From assembly GCF_000648615.1 (NCBI RefSeq), contig NZ_JFZC01000040.1:1-64000 (forward strand): a DNA stretch of 64,000 bases, read 5' to 3'. This stretch comes from Sporolactobacillus terrae DSM 11697 (GTDB lineage Bacteria > Bacillota > Bacilli > Bacillales > Sporolactobacillaceae). Under the pieces are notes generated by a model, which was given only the letters and a program-made list of their open reading frames with translations, was not told the DNA's origin and did not search any database. Position numbers and translations under genes: made by a program. Every line of letters starts with the position of its first letter. Position 1 is the stretch's first letter. Positions 56,902 through 64,000 of this stretch are shown here, piece after piece.

Positions 56902-58554
56902 TCAAACGAGATTCATGCCGCATCGTCTGATTTTTCTTGTCGTTGTTTTCTCAAACTCGTTTTCCAGAATTTCAAACATACGGATGTGTTTATAATTTGG
57001 CATTTTGTTGTTCACGTCATCGATAATTGATTTTATCATCGCCTGTAATTCTTCTTTGGCAGGCAGATGGCCGACCAATTCGGTGACGCAATCTAAATTC
57101 GGGAATATTTTGGCCCTCACGCAAATACTTCCGTTACGATCGTTCCCCGTAAGAATAAGTGCTTCACTGATCGTTTCTTTTTCTAACAGGCGTGCCTCTA
57201 ATTCCTCCGGATAAATGTTTTTGCCATTAGCTGTGACAATGACATTCTTCATGCGCCCTTTGATATACAGGGCGCCGTCCTCAGCGATGAATCCTAAATC
57301 ACCTGTCCGAAAATAACCGTTGCAGAATGTGTTGGCCGTAGCCTCCGGATCGTTAAAGTAACCGAGCATGATATTGTCGCCTTTGGCAAGAATTTCGCCG
57401 ACACCGGATTCATTGGGGCTGTCGATCATCAATTCGACGCCGGGGACCGCAACACCAGTTGATTTAGCATTGAAATAAAAATCATTGTTACCCGCCAAAA
57501 GAGGAGCTGTTTCCGTAAGCCCATAGCCCTGTAAAGCTCTGATGCCAAGTGCTAGAAAATCCTCGACCACAGCAGAGGGAAGATCTGCCCCGCCGACAAT
57601 GCATGTATGAATTTTGCCCCCAAGCGATTTCTTCACTTTTCGACGAATTGCCATTCTTACAAGCGCAGGTAAGTCTCGAAGCGCCATTGAGAGTGACGAT
57701 GTTTTGAGCTTTGCTTGATACTTTGCCGGACTATTTTTTGCGATAGCCGCTTGAATCCGCTTGTCTAAAAGTTGCAATAGCGCAGGAACGACGACGAGAA
57801 GCGTTGGCCGATATTCAAGAATATTGCGGCGTATCGCATTCAGGCTGTCGGCGTAAGCAATGCAGGCACCACGTGAAAGAATAAGCAAGCAATCCAATGT
57901 GCATTCGTACGTATGACATAGTGGCAGGATTGAAAGTGTTTTGTCGCGTGACGTGATTTTTACGATTTGTGAAGTCGCAAAAATATTCGCGCAAATATTC
58001 CTTTGAGAAAGGCACACACCTTTTGGCTTTCCTGAAGTGCCTGAAGTGAAAATAAGCACACTCATTTCATCTTCAGCAATCGGAACTGTGTCAATGCGCG
58101 TATCATCTGCAGCTATCGCTGGCAGGGTATCCTGCAAAGGCAAAAGTAATCGTTGACTGCTGATGAGTGGTCTTAATTGTTCGAGGATCTCCTTGTCCGC
58201 ACATATCGCGGCACAGTCGGCACTGACAATGAATTGATGCATATCTTCAGGTGACAGTTCACGATCGATTGGAACCGCCACACCGACCGTAGCGGCACAC
58301 GCATAGTGCAGCACCCATGCGTAGCTGTTTTTACCGATGACTGCGATTCGCTTACCGTGCAAGCCGAGATTTAGAAAATGTGTGCCTACCGCCCTGTACC
58401 CCTGTTTAAATTGAGCATAACTCACGTATCGGTAGCTCCCGCTTCTAATCTTTATTTGGAAGGCAGTCTTTTTTCTGAATTTCTTTGCACTTGCGTAAAT
58501 CATTTCTCGAAAATTAGTATACCGTGTGGCGTTGTTCAACGGTTTTGTTTTCAA
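56902..58554 (-). CDS. AMP-forming acyl-CoA synthetase/ligase family protein
   Basis: Adenylate-forming enzyme of the ANL superfamily; a fatty acid or other carboxylate substrate is likely but not predictable. The 550 residues show the P-loop-like FTSGTSGKPKGVCLS (near 168-182), GYGLTETAPLL, YFRTGDLG and the C-terminal hinge IKGRMKNVIVTANGKNIYPEE. The Lys near the end (TTTRKIRR) is placed like the catalytic A10 lysine. TTG 58554 is preceded by AAGGGG. It resembles long-chain-type ligases of clostridia more than LcfA by eye, suggesting transfer. No carrier-protein gene is adjacent. Confidence 0.8.
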   Translation of the reverse strand: MKTKPLNNATRYTNFREMIYASAKKFRKKTAFQIKIRSGSYRYVSYAQFKQGYRAVGTHFLNLGLHGKRIAVIGKNSYAWVLHYACAATVGVAVPIDRELSPEDMHQFIVSADCAAICADKEILEQLRPLISSQRLLLPLQDTLPAIAADDTRIDTVPIAEDEMSVLIFTSGTSGKPKGVCLSQRNICANIFATSQIVKITSRDKTLSILPLCHTYECTLDCLLILSRGACIAYADSLNAIRRNILEYRPTLLVVVPALLQLLDKRIQAAIAKNSPAKYQAKLKTSSLSMALRDLPALVRMAIRRKVKKSLGGKIHTCIVGGADLPSAVVEDFLALGIRALQGYGLTETAPLLAGNNDFYFNAKSTGVAVPGVELMIDSPNESGVGEILAKGDNIMLGYFNDPEATANTFCNGYFRTGDLGFIAEDGALYIKGRMKNVIVTANGKNIYPEELEARLLEKETISEALILTGNDRNGSICVRAKIFPNLDCVTELVGHLPAKEELQAMIKSIIDDVNNKMPNYKHIRMFEILENEFEKTTTRKIRRCGMNLV

Positions 58555-58736
58555 ATGAGAGCCCCTTCACCTTTTCGTCATTTATGATCTTTCAGCAATT
58601 TTTCTCAGCCAATTGTTCATCCAACTGCGCAAGTCGGTTTGCTCTTAAGCACATCGAAAACATTGGATTGATCACATAAATTGAGAATTTTTAATCTCCT
58701 CTCTAAATACGTTGATTTTTTATGGATAGTTTCAAT

Positions 58737-58767
58737 TAATAACAATTGAGATGCTTAATTGTTATTA
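58737..58767. repeat. AT-rich perfect hairpin
   Basis: TAATAACAATT (58737-58747) and AATTGTTATTA (58757-58767) are exact reverse complements. Pairing continues inward with one G-U to a 3-base loop. It lies in the 635-base gap 58555-59189, which otherwise holds only a doubtful ORF and one terminator. Confidence 0.75.
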
Positions 58768-58808
58768 CGGATACTCCGGTTGAGCATTTGAATGAAATCA
58801 GAATTTAG

Positions 58809-59015
58809 TTGTTGAGGGCATCGCCGCCTAAAAATAGCCAGCAATTAGTTTTTGAATGGATCTTTGGCGATAGAACGGATTTGTATGCACTATCTTTTGT
58901 AAGGAGTACAAAAAGGGAGACTCTATTATTGACGATCGAATGGTTAAGCGATTTAGCGAAGCTGAACGGTGGAAAATCAACGATAAAGATAGCAAAAAAG
59001 GATGGTGATTTCTAA
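58809..59015 (+). CDS. Doubtful 68-codon ORF, possible gene remnant
   Basis: No convincing ribosome site and no recognised domain. The only support is a terminator hairpin that begins inside its stop region, which implies that something is transcribed on this strand. It could be the 3' remnant of a lost gene. Confidence 0.2.
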   Translation: MLRASPPKNSQQLVFEWIFGDRTDLYALSFVRSTKRETLLLTIEWLSDLAKLNGGKSTIKIAKKDGDF

Positions 59016-59030
59016 CCATCCTTTTCTCTT
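58995..59030. terminator. Terminator in the 58.6-59.2 kb gap
   Basis: AAAAGGATGGT pairs with ACCATCCTTTT around a short loop, with A-rich and T-rich flanks; it could work in both directions. It does not immediately follow a confirmed gene on the plus strand, and lies about 160 bases past the end of the minus-strand Mrr gene. Confidence 0.7.
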
Positions 59031-59189
59031 TAGTCACTATTTCTAGCACTTTTTAGTTGGTTCGAGAATTCATCAACATCACGCGATTAGTACCCTATCG
59101 TTTAATAGCTTAGACATAGACTGCTCGCAAGTGCGGTAATGATCGTTCAAAATAATCACATCAGAACTAATAGACGCACTCTTGTTTCG

Positions 59190-59828
59190 CTAAATATTAT
59201 TTTTTCTTTTCCGCCAGCCATCAATTTTGGATTGTACTTGTAGCCCATTCCAAGTATCAATGTTGCATTCACTAGCGAATTCCTTTGCTTTAGGCGTGTA
59301 AAAACTTGTTGTTATAAAAAGTGACTTTTGACATTTATAAAATCTTTTCCCACCATGCAGCTTGATTAAATCGCCATTTCCAACGTTATTTTTCCAGCGT
59401 TTACATTGCACCGCAATTTTCAATCCATCGTTTGGATCTTCAATGACTAAGTCGACCCCGTGATCACCACTTTTTTCAGTGAGCTGCGGTTTGAATTTTT
59501 TATCTTTGAAATAGTAGTAGACCAGCTTTTCAAAATCTTCACCGGATAAGTTATCAATCTTCTCAGTCATTAATTCAGTGTACGATAATTTTTTGGAAGA
59601 TATTTTTTTGGGGCGGCTAGATTTGATGGACTGCTTGTTTCGCTTATCTGTGGGTGACGTTGCTTTTGGTAGAATCGTTCCTAATAACCATGCAATGACC
59701 TGCGGGATAACAATACTAGCAATTAAGTACGGTATACTTAAACGGTTTAATAAAACGTATCCAACACAAAAAAGTAACAAGCTGATTCGTACAAGTTCAA
59801 TAATATTTTTTCTCTGACGTTGGTTCAC
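59190..59828 (-). CDS. Membrane-anchored Mrr-type restriction endonuclease-like protein
   Basis: A 212-residue protein with two N-terminal membrane helices (LLLFCVGYVLL near 16-26 and YLIASIVIPQVIAWLLG near 34-50), a basic linker (about 58-80) and a C-terminal Mrr_cat endonuclease fold. The nuclease core is complete: Glu in SGEDFEKLV, Asp in GDHGVDLVI and QCK in IAVQCKRW, the PD-(D/E)xK-type site. Such proteins are linked to cleavage of modified or foreign DNA; the role of the membrane anchor is unknown. The region is AT-rich relative to its neighbours. Confidence 0.85.
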   Translation of the reverse strand: MNQRQRKNIIELVRISLLLFCVGYVLLNRLSIPYLIASIVIPQVIAWLLGTILPKATSPTDKRNKQSIKSSRPKKISSKKLSYTELMTEKIDNLSGEDFEKLVYYYFKDKKFKPQLTEKSGDHGVDLVIEDPNDGLKIAVQCKRWKNNVGNGDLIKLHGGKRFYKCQKSLFITTSFYTPKAKEFASECNIDTWNGLQVQSKIDGWRKRKNNI

Positions 59829-60052
59829 TTATTTCTTCCCCTTCATTGATTTTATTTATTAAAGTGGCTCTATCCACTTTATATCTGAAGGAACAAACAA
59901 TATCTTCTAGATCCATAAACGCTGTCTTTGAAAGAAAATAATGAACTCAAAAACAGGAATTATTGTTAAAATAAAAATTAATAAATGTATTAAAAAATAT
60001 AATACTCATTGTAGTAGAAGAAACGATTGATGACAAACCGGGAAGGTAAACT

Positions 60053-60568
60053 ATGGATCAATTGAAAGAGAATGAGGGCAGAGTTGCATTAGCATTTTAT
60101 AATCAGCAATATAAAGAGGAACTTAGGCATTACCATCTGACTGATGAACAGGTCATGTACAGCGGGATGCCTATGGATTCAATCATTGCATGTGAACATG
60201 ACTCAGAGAGGCATCCTATTGTCATTTTGTATCATCATAAACCAGCCGGATTTTTCGTGCTTCATGGTTGGAACGGTGTGAAACCGTATAGTCAAAATCG
60301 ACGGGCGTTGCTTTTAAGGGCTTTTTCTGTGAACGCTGATTTTCAAGGAAAGGGAATAGCATCAAAAGCGCTGTGCGTTCTGGACGCATTCATCAATGTC
60401 CATTTTCCAGCTACAACTGAGGTTATTTTAGCGGTAAATCATAAAAATACGATTGCCCAACATGTTTATGAAAAAGTAGGGTACATCGATTATGGAACGA
60501 GGGTGATGGGAAAATACGGTGAACTGTTTCTCTTAAGCAAACGGCTAGATGAGCGAAGTGATTCATGA
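60053..60568 (+). CDS. GNAT-family N-acetyltransferase
   Basis: A single-domain, 171-residue acetyltransferase. The acetyl-CoA loop is seen in FSVNADFQGKGIASKAL (motif A, QGKGIA), followed by LAVNHKNTIAQHVYEKVGY (motif B; quoted in part). Substrate unknown. The preceding 59829-60052 is very AT-rich with a TATAAT at 59998-60003 but no good -35. Its end overlaps the reading frame of the broken DfsB-like gene. Confidence 0.82.
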   Translation: MDQLKENEGRVALAFYNQQYKEELRHYHLTDEQVMYSGMPMDSIIACEHDSERHPIVILYHHKPAGFFVLHGWNGVKPYSQNRRALLLRAFSVNADFQGKGIASKALCVLDAFINVHFPATTEVILAVNHKNTIAQHVYEKVGYIDYGTRVMGKYGELFLLSKRLDERSDS

Positions 60569-60632
60569 TATGGAAGCGGATGCAATTATTCCTGATCGAA
60601 CGCTTTTCGATGGAAGAATCTGGGTGGATCTC

Positions 60633-60978
60633 ATGCAAAACTATGAAACCAAAGAAGCGCTGATTGCTGAAATTCAAAAAACGGCGCAACTGTTTATCAG
60701 CGAGTTTGATGAGGTTGCTGAAGCGATGAAAGATAAACGGCTTGATCCGGTCGATCGGACGCCTCAAGAAATGATTGCCTGCACAATTTGCAGGAATGGT
60801 TGACGCATGGTGCTCCTGGGTTCAGGGTCTGAATGATAAAGAACGGTTCCAACCAGGTGTGAGAATGTGGACGGAAACGAATGCCAATTGGCCGATGTGG
60901 AAGTGGATTCATATTAATTCAGTTGCTCCGTTCAAAAGCTTTAGAGCAAAAATCAGAAAGTGGAAGAGAAACGTTTAG
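60633..60978 (+). pseudogene. Broken ClbS/DfsB-family gene (DUF1706)
   Basis: The first part (from ATG 60633, MQNYETKEALIAEIQKTA ... DRTPQEMIA) matches the N-terminal third of DUF1706 four-helix-bundle proteins. The second part (60795-60978, in another frame: [14 protein letters not shown] ... [15 protein letters not shown]) matches the C-terminal third. About 70 residues of the middle are missing and the frame changes at the join. The join lies near an inverted repeat CCTGC-acaattt-GCAGG (about 60778-60794). The family includes ClbS, a colibactin-resistance protein. It is probably inactive. Confidence 0.82.
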
Positions 60979-61023
60979 ACTATAAGATGAGAATAGACGC
61001 GTTAAATAAAGGAGTAATCATTC

Positions 61024-61617
61024 ATGGATATTAATCTTCTTTTATTTCCTGATTTTGAGACGTTAGATGCTTTCGGACCGGTTGAAGTGCTGGGCCGTAT
61101 TCCTGAGTATGCCCTGCATTACTGTTCGATGGATGGTGGACCGGTGGAAAGCAGGCAGAGTGGCACCATCATCACAGAATCGATTGAGAACGTAGATAAA
61201 TCCGGGATTCTGCTCATTCCAGGCGGTCAAGGGACACGACCTTTGGTGGAGGATGAGCTGTTTATTAGCCAATTAAAAAGATTGGCAGAACAATCGTCCT
61301 ACTGTTTGACCGTATGTACCGGTTCAGCGCTGCTGGCGAAAACAACGCTGCTCGATAGCAGAAAAGCAACCTCCAATAAACGCGCATTTGAATGGGCTCG
61401 AGAAGTTAACCCAAATGTACAATGGGAAGCCCGCGCCCGCTGGGTCAGTGATGATAAATTTTATACTTCATCCGGTGTTTCCGCCGGCATTGATCTGGCA
61501 CTGGGTTTTGTTGCGGATCAATTTGGTATCGCAAGGGCAGAAGCAATAGCAAGCGCTGTTGAATATATTTGGAACAGTGATCAACATCATGATCCATTTT
61601 CCAATACAAATCAATGA
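61024..61617 (+). CDS. DJ-1/PfpI-family protein, isonitrile hydratase/AraC-sensor-like branch
   Basis: A 197-residue DJ-1/PfpI-fold protein of the single-domain branch close to isonitrile hydratases and the N-terminal half of some AraC regulators. The elbow Cys is in LTVCTGSALLA (near residue 98), with Asp/Glu near the N terminus (DFETLDAFGP). No DNA-binding domain is attached. AAGGAG precedes the ATG. It is a different branch from the DJ-1 gene at 36016. Enzymatic function unknown. Confidence 0.83.
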   Translation: MDINLLLFPDFETLDAFGPVEVLGRIPEYALHYCSMDGGPVESRQSGTIITESIENVDKSGILLIPGGQGTRPLVEDELFISQLKRLAEQSSYCLTVCTGSALLAKTTLLDSRKATSNKRAFEWAREVNPNVQWEARARWVSDDKFYTSSGVSAGIDLALGFVADQFGIARAEAIASAVEYIWNSDQHHDPFSNTNQ

Positions 61618-61642
61618 GCAGTGCAATGCTGGATTAAAAAAA

Positions 61643-61690
61643 GCGAAAATGAGTCCTAGGGGAATGAAGGAACCTAGGGCTTATTTTCGC
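61643..61690. terminator. Bidirectional terminator
   Basis: Long stem (61643-61660 with 61673-61690, near-perfect) with A- and T-rich arms, between convergent genes. Confidence 0.85.
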
Positions 61691-61693
61691 TGC

Positions 61694-62008
61694 TCAGCTC
61701 TTATTATTGTGTTGGCTGATGGTCAGTAAATCGCCGTCAACAGATTGCGTGGATGCTGCTTGCGTGAGCGGTTTTGAAGTGCTACTACTGTTCGTCTGTT
61801 GATTACGGGACTTCAAGCGTTGAATCTGCAGCTCGATTTGCTGGATTTGCAGCCCAATCGTCTGTTTTTCTTTCTCAGATTTTTGCTGTTTAAATTCGTT
61901 TTGCAAGGTTTCTTCCTGTTTTTTGAGTGTTTCAATCGTTTGCAATACGTCTTGTCCAGATGAAACTTGCTTTGCTGTTCCGGATGCTCCAATGCTTGAA
62001 ATTCCCAT
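61694..62008 (-). CDS. FlxA-like coiled-coil small protein
   Basis: A 104-residue hydrophilic protein: a Gly/Ser-rich start (MGISSIGASG), a central Gln/Lys/Glu-rich coiled coil (about residues 20-70), and a Ser/Thr-rich tail. This resembles the FlxA-like family of short coiled-coil proteins, whose function is unknown. The start at 62008 follows AAGGCG; a TTG at 62032 is an alternative. It is divergent from the lactate permease. Confidence 0.6.
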   Translation of the reverse strand: MGISSIGASGTAKQVSSGQDVLQTIETLKKQEETLQNEFKQQKSEKEKQTIGLQIQQIELQIQRLKSRNQQTNSSSTSKPLTQAASTQSVDGDLLTISQHNNKS

Positions 62009-62127
62009 AATAGCGCCTTCTTCGTCAATCAATTTTTCAAAAATAAGCGTACACTGCTTTTCTTAAAAAAACATTAATCGAATAAAAAAACACGAGCGAT
62101 ACAATTCACAAAATCGTCACATTTATA

Positions 62128-62177
62128 TTGCAAACGCACGCAGCTCCGTGTAAAATCAACAAATGTAAGCGCTTTAT
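62128..62177 (+). promoter_or_regulatory. Promoter and cre-like site of lldP
   Basis: TTGCAA (62128-62133), 17 bases, TAAAAT (62151-62156). TGTAAGCGCTTTAT at 62164-62177 matches the cre consensus except at the last two bases and lies at the predicted start point. CcpA repression when glucose is present is expected from this position. Confidence 0.65.
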
Positions 62178-62222
62178 TTTTTATCAGAACGGCATTTTGA
62201 TTCTAGAAAGGGGAAGTGATTG

Positions 62223-63863
62223 ATGCAATGGGCACAGAATTATAATCCGATGGGGAACATGGCTTTATCGTTTGCTGTTGCCTGTATTCCGTTATTATTT
62301 TTTTTCTGGTGTTTGGCGATTAAGAAAATGAAGGGGTATTTAGCTGGACTTCTGACGGTTGCCGTCGCCGTTCTTGAAGCAATAGTCGTCTATCACATGC
62401 CGGTGCACCTTGCACTCGAAGCAACGGTTCTTGGCGGATTGCAAGGGCTTTGGCCAATTGGCTGGATTGTGGTTACTGCCGTGTTTCTGTATGAATTAAC
62501 GGTCGCTTCAGGAAAATTTCAAGTGATCAGCGATTCGATTGCATCAATCACGGAGGATCGCCGCTTGCAGGCATTGCTGATCGCCTTCTCTTTTGGTGCA
62601 TTCTTGGAAGGAACGGCAGGGTACGGCACCCCGGTCGCGATTGCCGGCGGATTGCTTGCTGGTCTCGGGTTTAATCCTTTTTATGCCGCTGGGTTGTGTT
62701 TGATCGCTAATACGGCACCTGTTGCGTTCGGAGGTGTCGGCATTCCCATTCTCACTTCTGCTCAGGTCACAGGAATTGATACGCTTTCGCTAAGTCAAAT
62801 GGTCGGCCGCCAGGTGCCTTTTCTCTCGCTGTTTGTTCCATTCTGGTTGGTTTTCATTATGTCGGGATGGAAACGAACACTTGAAGTGTTTCCGGCCATT
62901 CTGGTCAGTGGGCTTTCGTTCGCAGGTACCCAATATTTGACCGCCAACTTTTTAGGACCGGAACTTCCTGATGTCACTTCTGCGATTGTGAGCATGGTCA
63001 GTCTTGTTTTGTTATTAAAATTCTGGCAGCCAAAAACCATCTTTCGATTTAAAGGCGAAAAGAAGCAGGAGTCGGTGGATCGTGATGAGCGGAAACCGAA
63101 ACAGCGTTTGGGGCAAATCGTGCAAGCATGGTCGCCATTCGTTTTGCTCGTACTTGTCATCTGCATTTGGGGCGGCTCAGAACGTATCAAAGCGTTTCTG
63201 AATCAGGCAACGTTACTTCTTCCGATCCCTGGCTTGGATCAAATGATCGCCCAAGTCAAACCGATTGTAACACAGGCTACCCCTTATGGTGCGGTTTATA
63301 AATTTGATGGACTTGCCGCAACGGGAACGGCTATTTTAGTTACATGCGTTTTAAGTAAATTCTTGATTGGGATCAGCTGGAAAAAGTGGGGAGCAACGTT
63401 TGGGCTGACTATTAAAAAGCTCGCACTCCCTCTGGTGATGATTGTTTCCGTTCTTGGTTTTGCTTATATTGAAAATTATTCTGGAATGAGTGCGACGCTT
63501 GGCCTCGGTTTGGCGTCGACGGGAGTGGTGTTTCCGTTCCTCGCACCTTTTATCGGCTGGATTGGTGTATTTCTTACCGGTTCGGATACCTCGTCGAACG
63601 CACTGTTTTCTAATTTGCAGAAAGTGTCGGCGAATCAGATCGGTGTCGATCCGACTTTGCTTGTCGCCGCCAACTCAACCGGTGGGGTAGCTGCAAAAAT
63701 GATTTCACCGCAATCGATCGCTGTTGCAACGGCAGCGACCGGACTTGTTGGCAAAGAAGGAAGTCTGTTCCGTTTCACGATTTTGCACAGCCTTTTATTT
63801 GTTGCGATTACCGGAGTTATAACATTTCTGCAGGCCTATGTACTGCAGTGGATGATTCCATAA
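62223..63863 (+). CDS. lldP: L-lactate permease
   Basis: Secondary transporter of the LctP family, moving lactate across the membrane with protons. The 546 residues are typical, with about 13-14 hydrophobic segments. Family blocks include GAFLEGTAGYGTPVAIAGG (near 120, quoted in part), APVAFGGVGIPI and the C-terminal GSDTSSNALFSNLQ. ATG 62223 follows AAAGGGG; the in-frame TTG at 62220 is less likely. It is a single gene with its own promoter and terminator. Uptake or export of lactate are both possible in a lactate-forming organism. Confidence 0.94.
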   Translation: MQWAQNYNPMGNMALSFAVACIPLLFFFWCLAIKKMKGYLAGLLTVAVAVLEAIVVYHMPVHLALEATVLGGLQGLWPIGWIVVTAVFLYELTVASGKFQVISDSIASITEDRRLQALLIAFSFGAFLEGTAGYGTPVAIAGGLLAGLGFNPFYAAGLCLIANTAPVAFGGVGIPILTSAQVTGIDTLSLSQMVGRQVPFLSLFVPFWLVFIMSGWKRTLEVFPAILVSGLSFAGTQYLTANFLGPELPDVTSAIVSMVSLVLLLKFWQPKTIFRFKGEKKQESVDRDERKPKQRLGQIVQAWSPFVLLVLVICIWGGSERIKAFLNQATLLLPIPGLDQMIAQVKPIVTQATPYGAVYKFDGLAATGTAILVTCVLSKFLIGISWKKWGATFGLTIKKLALPLVMIVSVLGFAYIENYSGMSATLGLGLASTGVVFPFLAPFIGWIGVFLTGSDTSSNALFSNLQKVSANQIGVDPTLLVAANSTGGVAAKMISPQSIAVATAATGLVGKEGSLFRFTILHSLLFVAITGVITFLQAYVLQWMIP

Positions 63864-63890
63864 CCTGAAACTAAGGATATGCATCACTAC

Positions 63891-63938
63891 AAAAGGGAGT
63901 TGCGCAAGTCAATCATTGACTGCGCAACTCCCTTTTTG
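63891..63938. terminator. Terminator of lldP
   Basis: A 16-bp outer stem (63891-63906 with 63921-63936) and an inner GTCAAT/ATTGAC stem with one bulged base, followed by TT. The last 60 bases of the window show no feature. Confidence 0.9.
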
Positions 63939-64000
63939 AAATCACTTTTTCGTTTTTTTGTAAAGTTAAGGATTCTTTAAGGATGCACTGCCATACTGAC

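Overview
The window is a chromosomal segment of a low-to-moderate GC, endospore-forming member of the Bacillales. Spore-specific genes are present (sspI, gerE, the ytvI- and ytxC-type genes, a yrzI-like small gene). Gene order follows the Bacillus subtilis ackA-to-gerE arm almost gene by gene. Genes for aerobic or respiratory carbon metabolism that I expect at these sites from B. subtilis (mdh after icd, fadB/etfBA before trxA, sdhCAB before gerE) are absent, while a CcpA-type lactate permease gene is present. This suggests a fermentative spore former such as a Sporolactobacillaceae member. That assignment is inference; no rRNA gene is in the window.

Layout. 1-7.1 kb: end of an upstream unit, a methyltransferase-ackA pair, a convergent M24 peptidase, ytkL, ytoI and nrnA. 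7.2-20 kb: dnaE, accDA, pfkA-pyk, a thioesterase, an fxsA-like gene, convergent ytvI, then citZ-icd. 20-27 kb: a repeat-bearing gap, then a phosphate cassette pstSCAB-phoPR behind a set of PHO boxes. 27-35 kb: polA-mutM-coaE-nrdR-dnaB-dnaI-ytxC. 35-38 kb: a compact unit with an unusual short ORF, a yrzI-like gene, a DJ-1 gene, then infC-rpmI-rplT behind an L20-type leader. 38-50 kb: GNAT, sspI, an rRNA methyltransferase gene, a Phe T-box with pheST, cvpA, polX, mutS2, trxA. 50-57 kb: uvrC, a lysine riboswitch with lysC, yslB, a class II fumarase, gerE. 57-62 kb: a less conserved stretch with an AMP-forming ligase, a membrane-anchored Mrr-type nuclease, a GNAT, a broken DfsB-type gene and a DJ-1/PfpI gene. 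62-64 kb: lactate permease.

How the genes work together. The core is replication and repair (dnaE, polA, dnaB, dnaI, mutM, mutS2, polX, uvrC, nrdR), glycolysis to fatty-acid precursors and acetate (pfkA, pyk, accDA, ackA), the oxidative half of the citric acid cycle up to 2-oxoglutarate (citZ, icd), phosphate uptake with its own sensor pair, and translation (infC, rpmI, rplT, pheST). Regulation readable in the sequence includes a T-box, a lysine riboswitch, an L20-type leader with an AUU start for infC, PHO boxes, two cre-like sites, an internal start for an aspartokinase beta subunit, and several sigma-A promoters.

The most unusual items are a dispersed intergenic repeat family (five copies with a shared 15-base core in four), some copies sitting where B. 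subtilis gene order is broken, and a self-contained small transcription unit near 35.2-35.4 kb. In that unit the Shine-Dalgarno sequence of a 27-codon ORF is perfectly complementary to a 16S-rRNA-tail-like sequence inside the same ORF.
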